Assembly (NCBI GenBank): GCA_944385055.1 | Contig: CALWVT010000005.1 | Location: 62,001 to 126,000, forward strand | Direction: 5' to 3' | DNA length: 64,000 nucleotides | Source of the DNA: an uncultured Clostridia bacterium | GTDB taxonomy: Bacteria > Bacillota > Clostridia > Oscillospirales > Acutalibacteraceae | In this document: positions 63,899 through 64,000 of the stretch, one piece after another | Position numbering within the stretch: position 1 is the first letter of the stretch | Layout of the letters: each line of letters begins with the position of its first letter | Program-made: the position numbers and the translations under genes | Notes under the pieces: model-generated | What the model was told of the DNA's origin: nothing | The model's database searches: none | What the model saw: the letters and a program-made list of their open reading frames with translations, nothing else

Positions 63899-64000
63899 GT
63901 TCTTTCCTCCTAGTCAGGTTATTGGTTGGCGCTTCATGCCAACATGACCTCGGCCGCACGCAGCCCTCTTTAATAAAAGGCTGCTCGGTAGGTTGGGATC
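63899..64000 (-). promoter_or_regulatory. Structured leader upstream of rplC
   Basis: The last 102 bases hold no coding sequence in any minus-strand frame that resembles rpsJ. Two hairpins are visible: GCAGCC/GGCTGC (63960-63984) and a longer one (63916-63950) with AGGT/ACCT, an internal loop, GTTGGC/GCCAAC and a 7-base apical loop, directly before the ribosome site. It may be a regulatory or processing element between rpsJ (expected just outside) and rplC. Confidence 0.45.

Noticed and set aside
63899..64000. The 3' end of rpsJ at the right edge
   Set aside because: None of the three minus-strand frames in the last 102 bases resembles the S10 C-terminus; rpsJ should lie beyond the window.

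Overview
The window is about 64 kb of GC-rich (roughly 60%) chromosome from an anaerobic, endospore-forming Firmicute of the class Clostridia, most likely Oscillospiraceae/Ruminococcaceae. Evidence: a Firmicute-order S10-spc-alpha ribosomal cluster with secY-adk-map-KOW protein-infA-rpmJ-rpsM-rpsK-rpsD-rpoA-rplQ; zinc-type S14; an HrcA/CIRCE-controlled hrcA-grpE-dnaK-dnaJ locus; the sporulation regulator SpoIIID and a SpoIIQ-like M23 protein; a radical-SAM anaerobic sulfatase maturase; type III glutamine synthetase; Na+-pumping decarboxylase subunits. I see no insertion sequence, prophage, integrase or CRISPR array.

Layout. 1-4.5 kb: 5'-truncated sulfatase convergent with its anaerobic maturase, then lepA. 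4.6-7.9 kb: GH17-like protein, initiator tRNA, CrtO-like acyltransferase, SDR protein, DUF2500-like protein. 8-15 kb: glutamine synthetase III with a structured leader, a coiled-coil repeat protein, proS, oadB/oadG-like, nagA. 15-20 kb: cell-wall amidase, then argH-larE-larB-larC on one strand. 20.3-25.4 kb: a fructose-type PTS IIABC, then a MarR-DUF1538-tandem PII-like operon. 25.5-30.6 kb: heat-shock operon. 30.7-40.1 kb: nagB, GH42 beta-galactosidase, asnB, an iron/glycerol-type alcohol dehydrogenase, and an M20D amidohydrolase/YfcC transporter operon. 40.4-48.5 kb: spoIIID, a Usp protein, SpoIIQ-like M23, lexA, a membrane protein, relQ, a 1002-residue protein with a catalytically degenerate P-type ATPase core, and rlmB. 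48.6-64 kb: one long minus-strand ribosomal/transcription/secretion operon, leaving the window just upstream of rplC.

Together the accessory genes fit a gut-type saccharolytic anaerobe: sulfatase plus maturase desulfate glycans; GH42, GH17-like protein and the PTS handle sugars; nagA and nagB feed GlcNAc-6-phosphate into fructose-6-phosphate and ammonia; type III GS, AsnB and ArgH handle amide nitrogen and arginine. The least explained loci are the MarR-DUF1538-PII operon, the dead P-type ATPase between rlmB and relQ, and the relQ-membrane protein pair. Several transcription units (glnN, asnB, the alcohol dehydrogenase, M20D-yfcC, proS, rlmB) start with a stable hairpin a few bases after the predicted transcription start. 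The initiator tRNA gene has two adjacent T-stem mismatches. All assignments come from reading the sequence; no database search was run.
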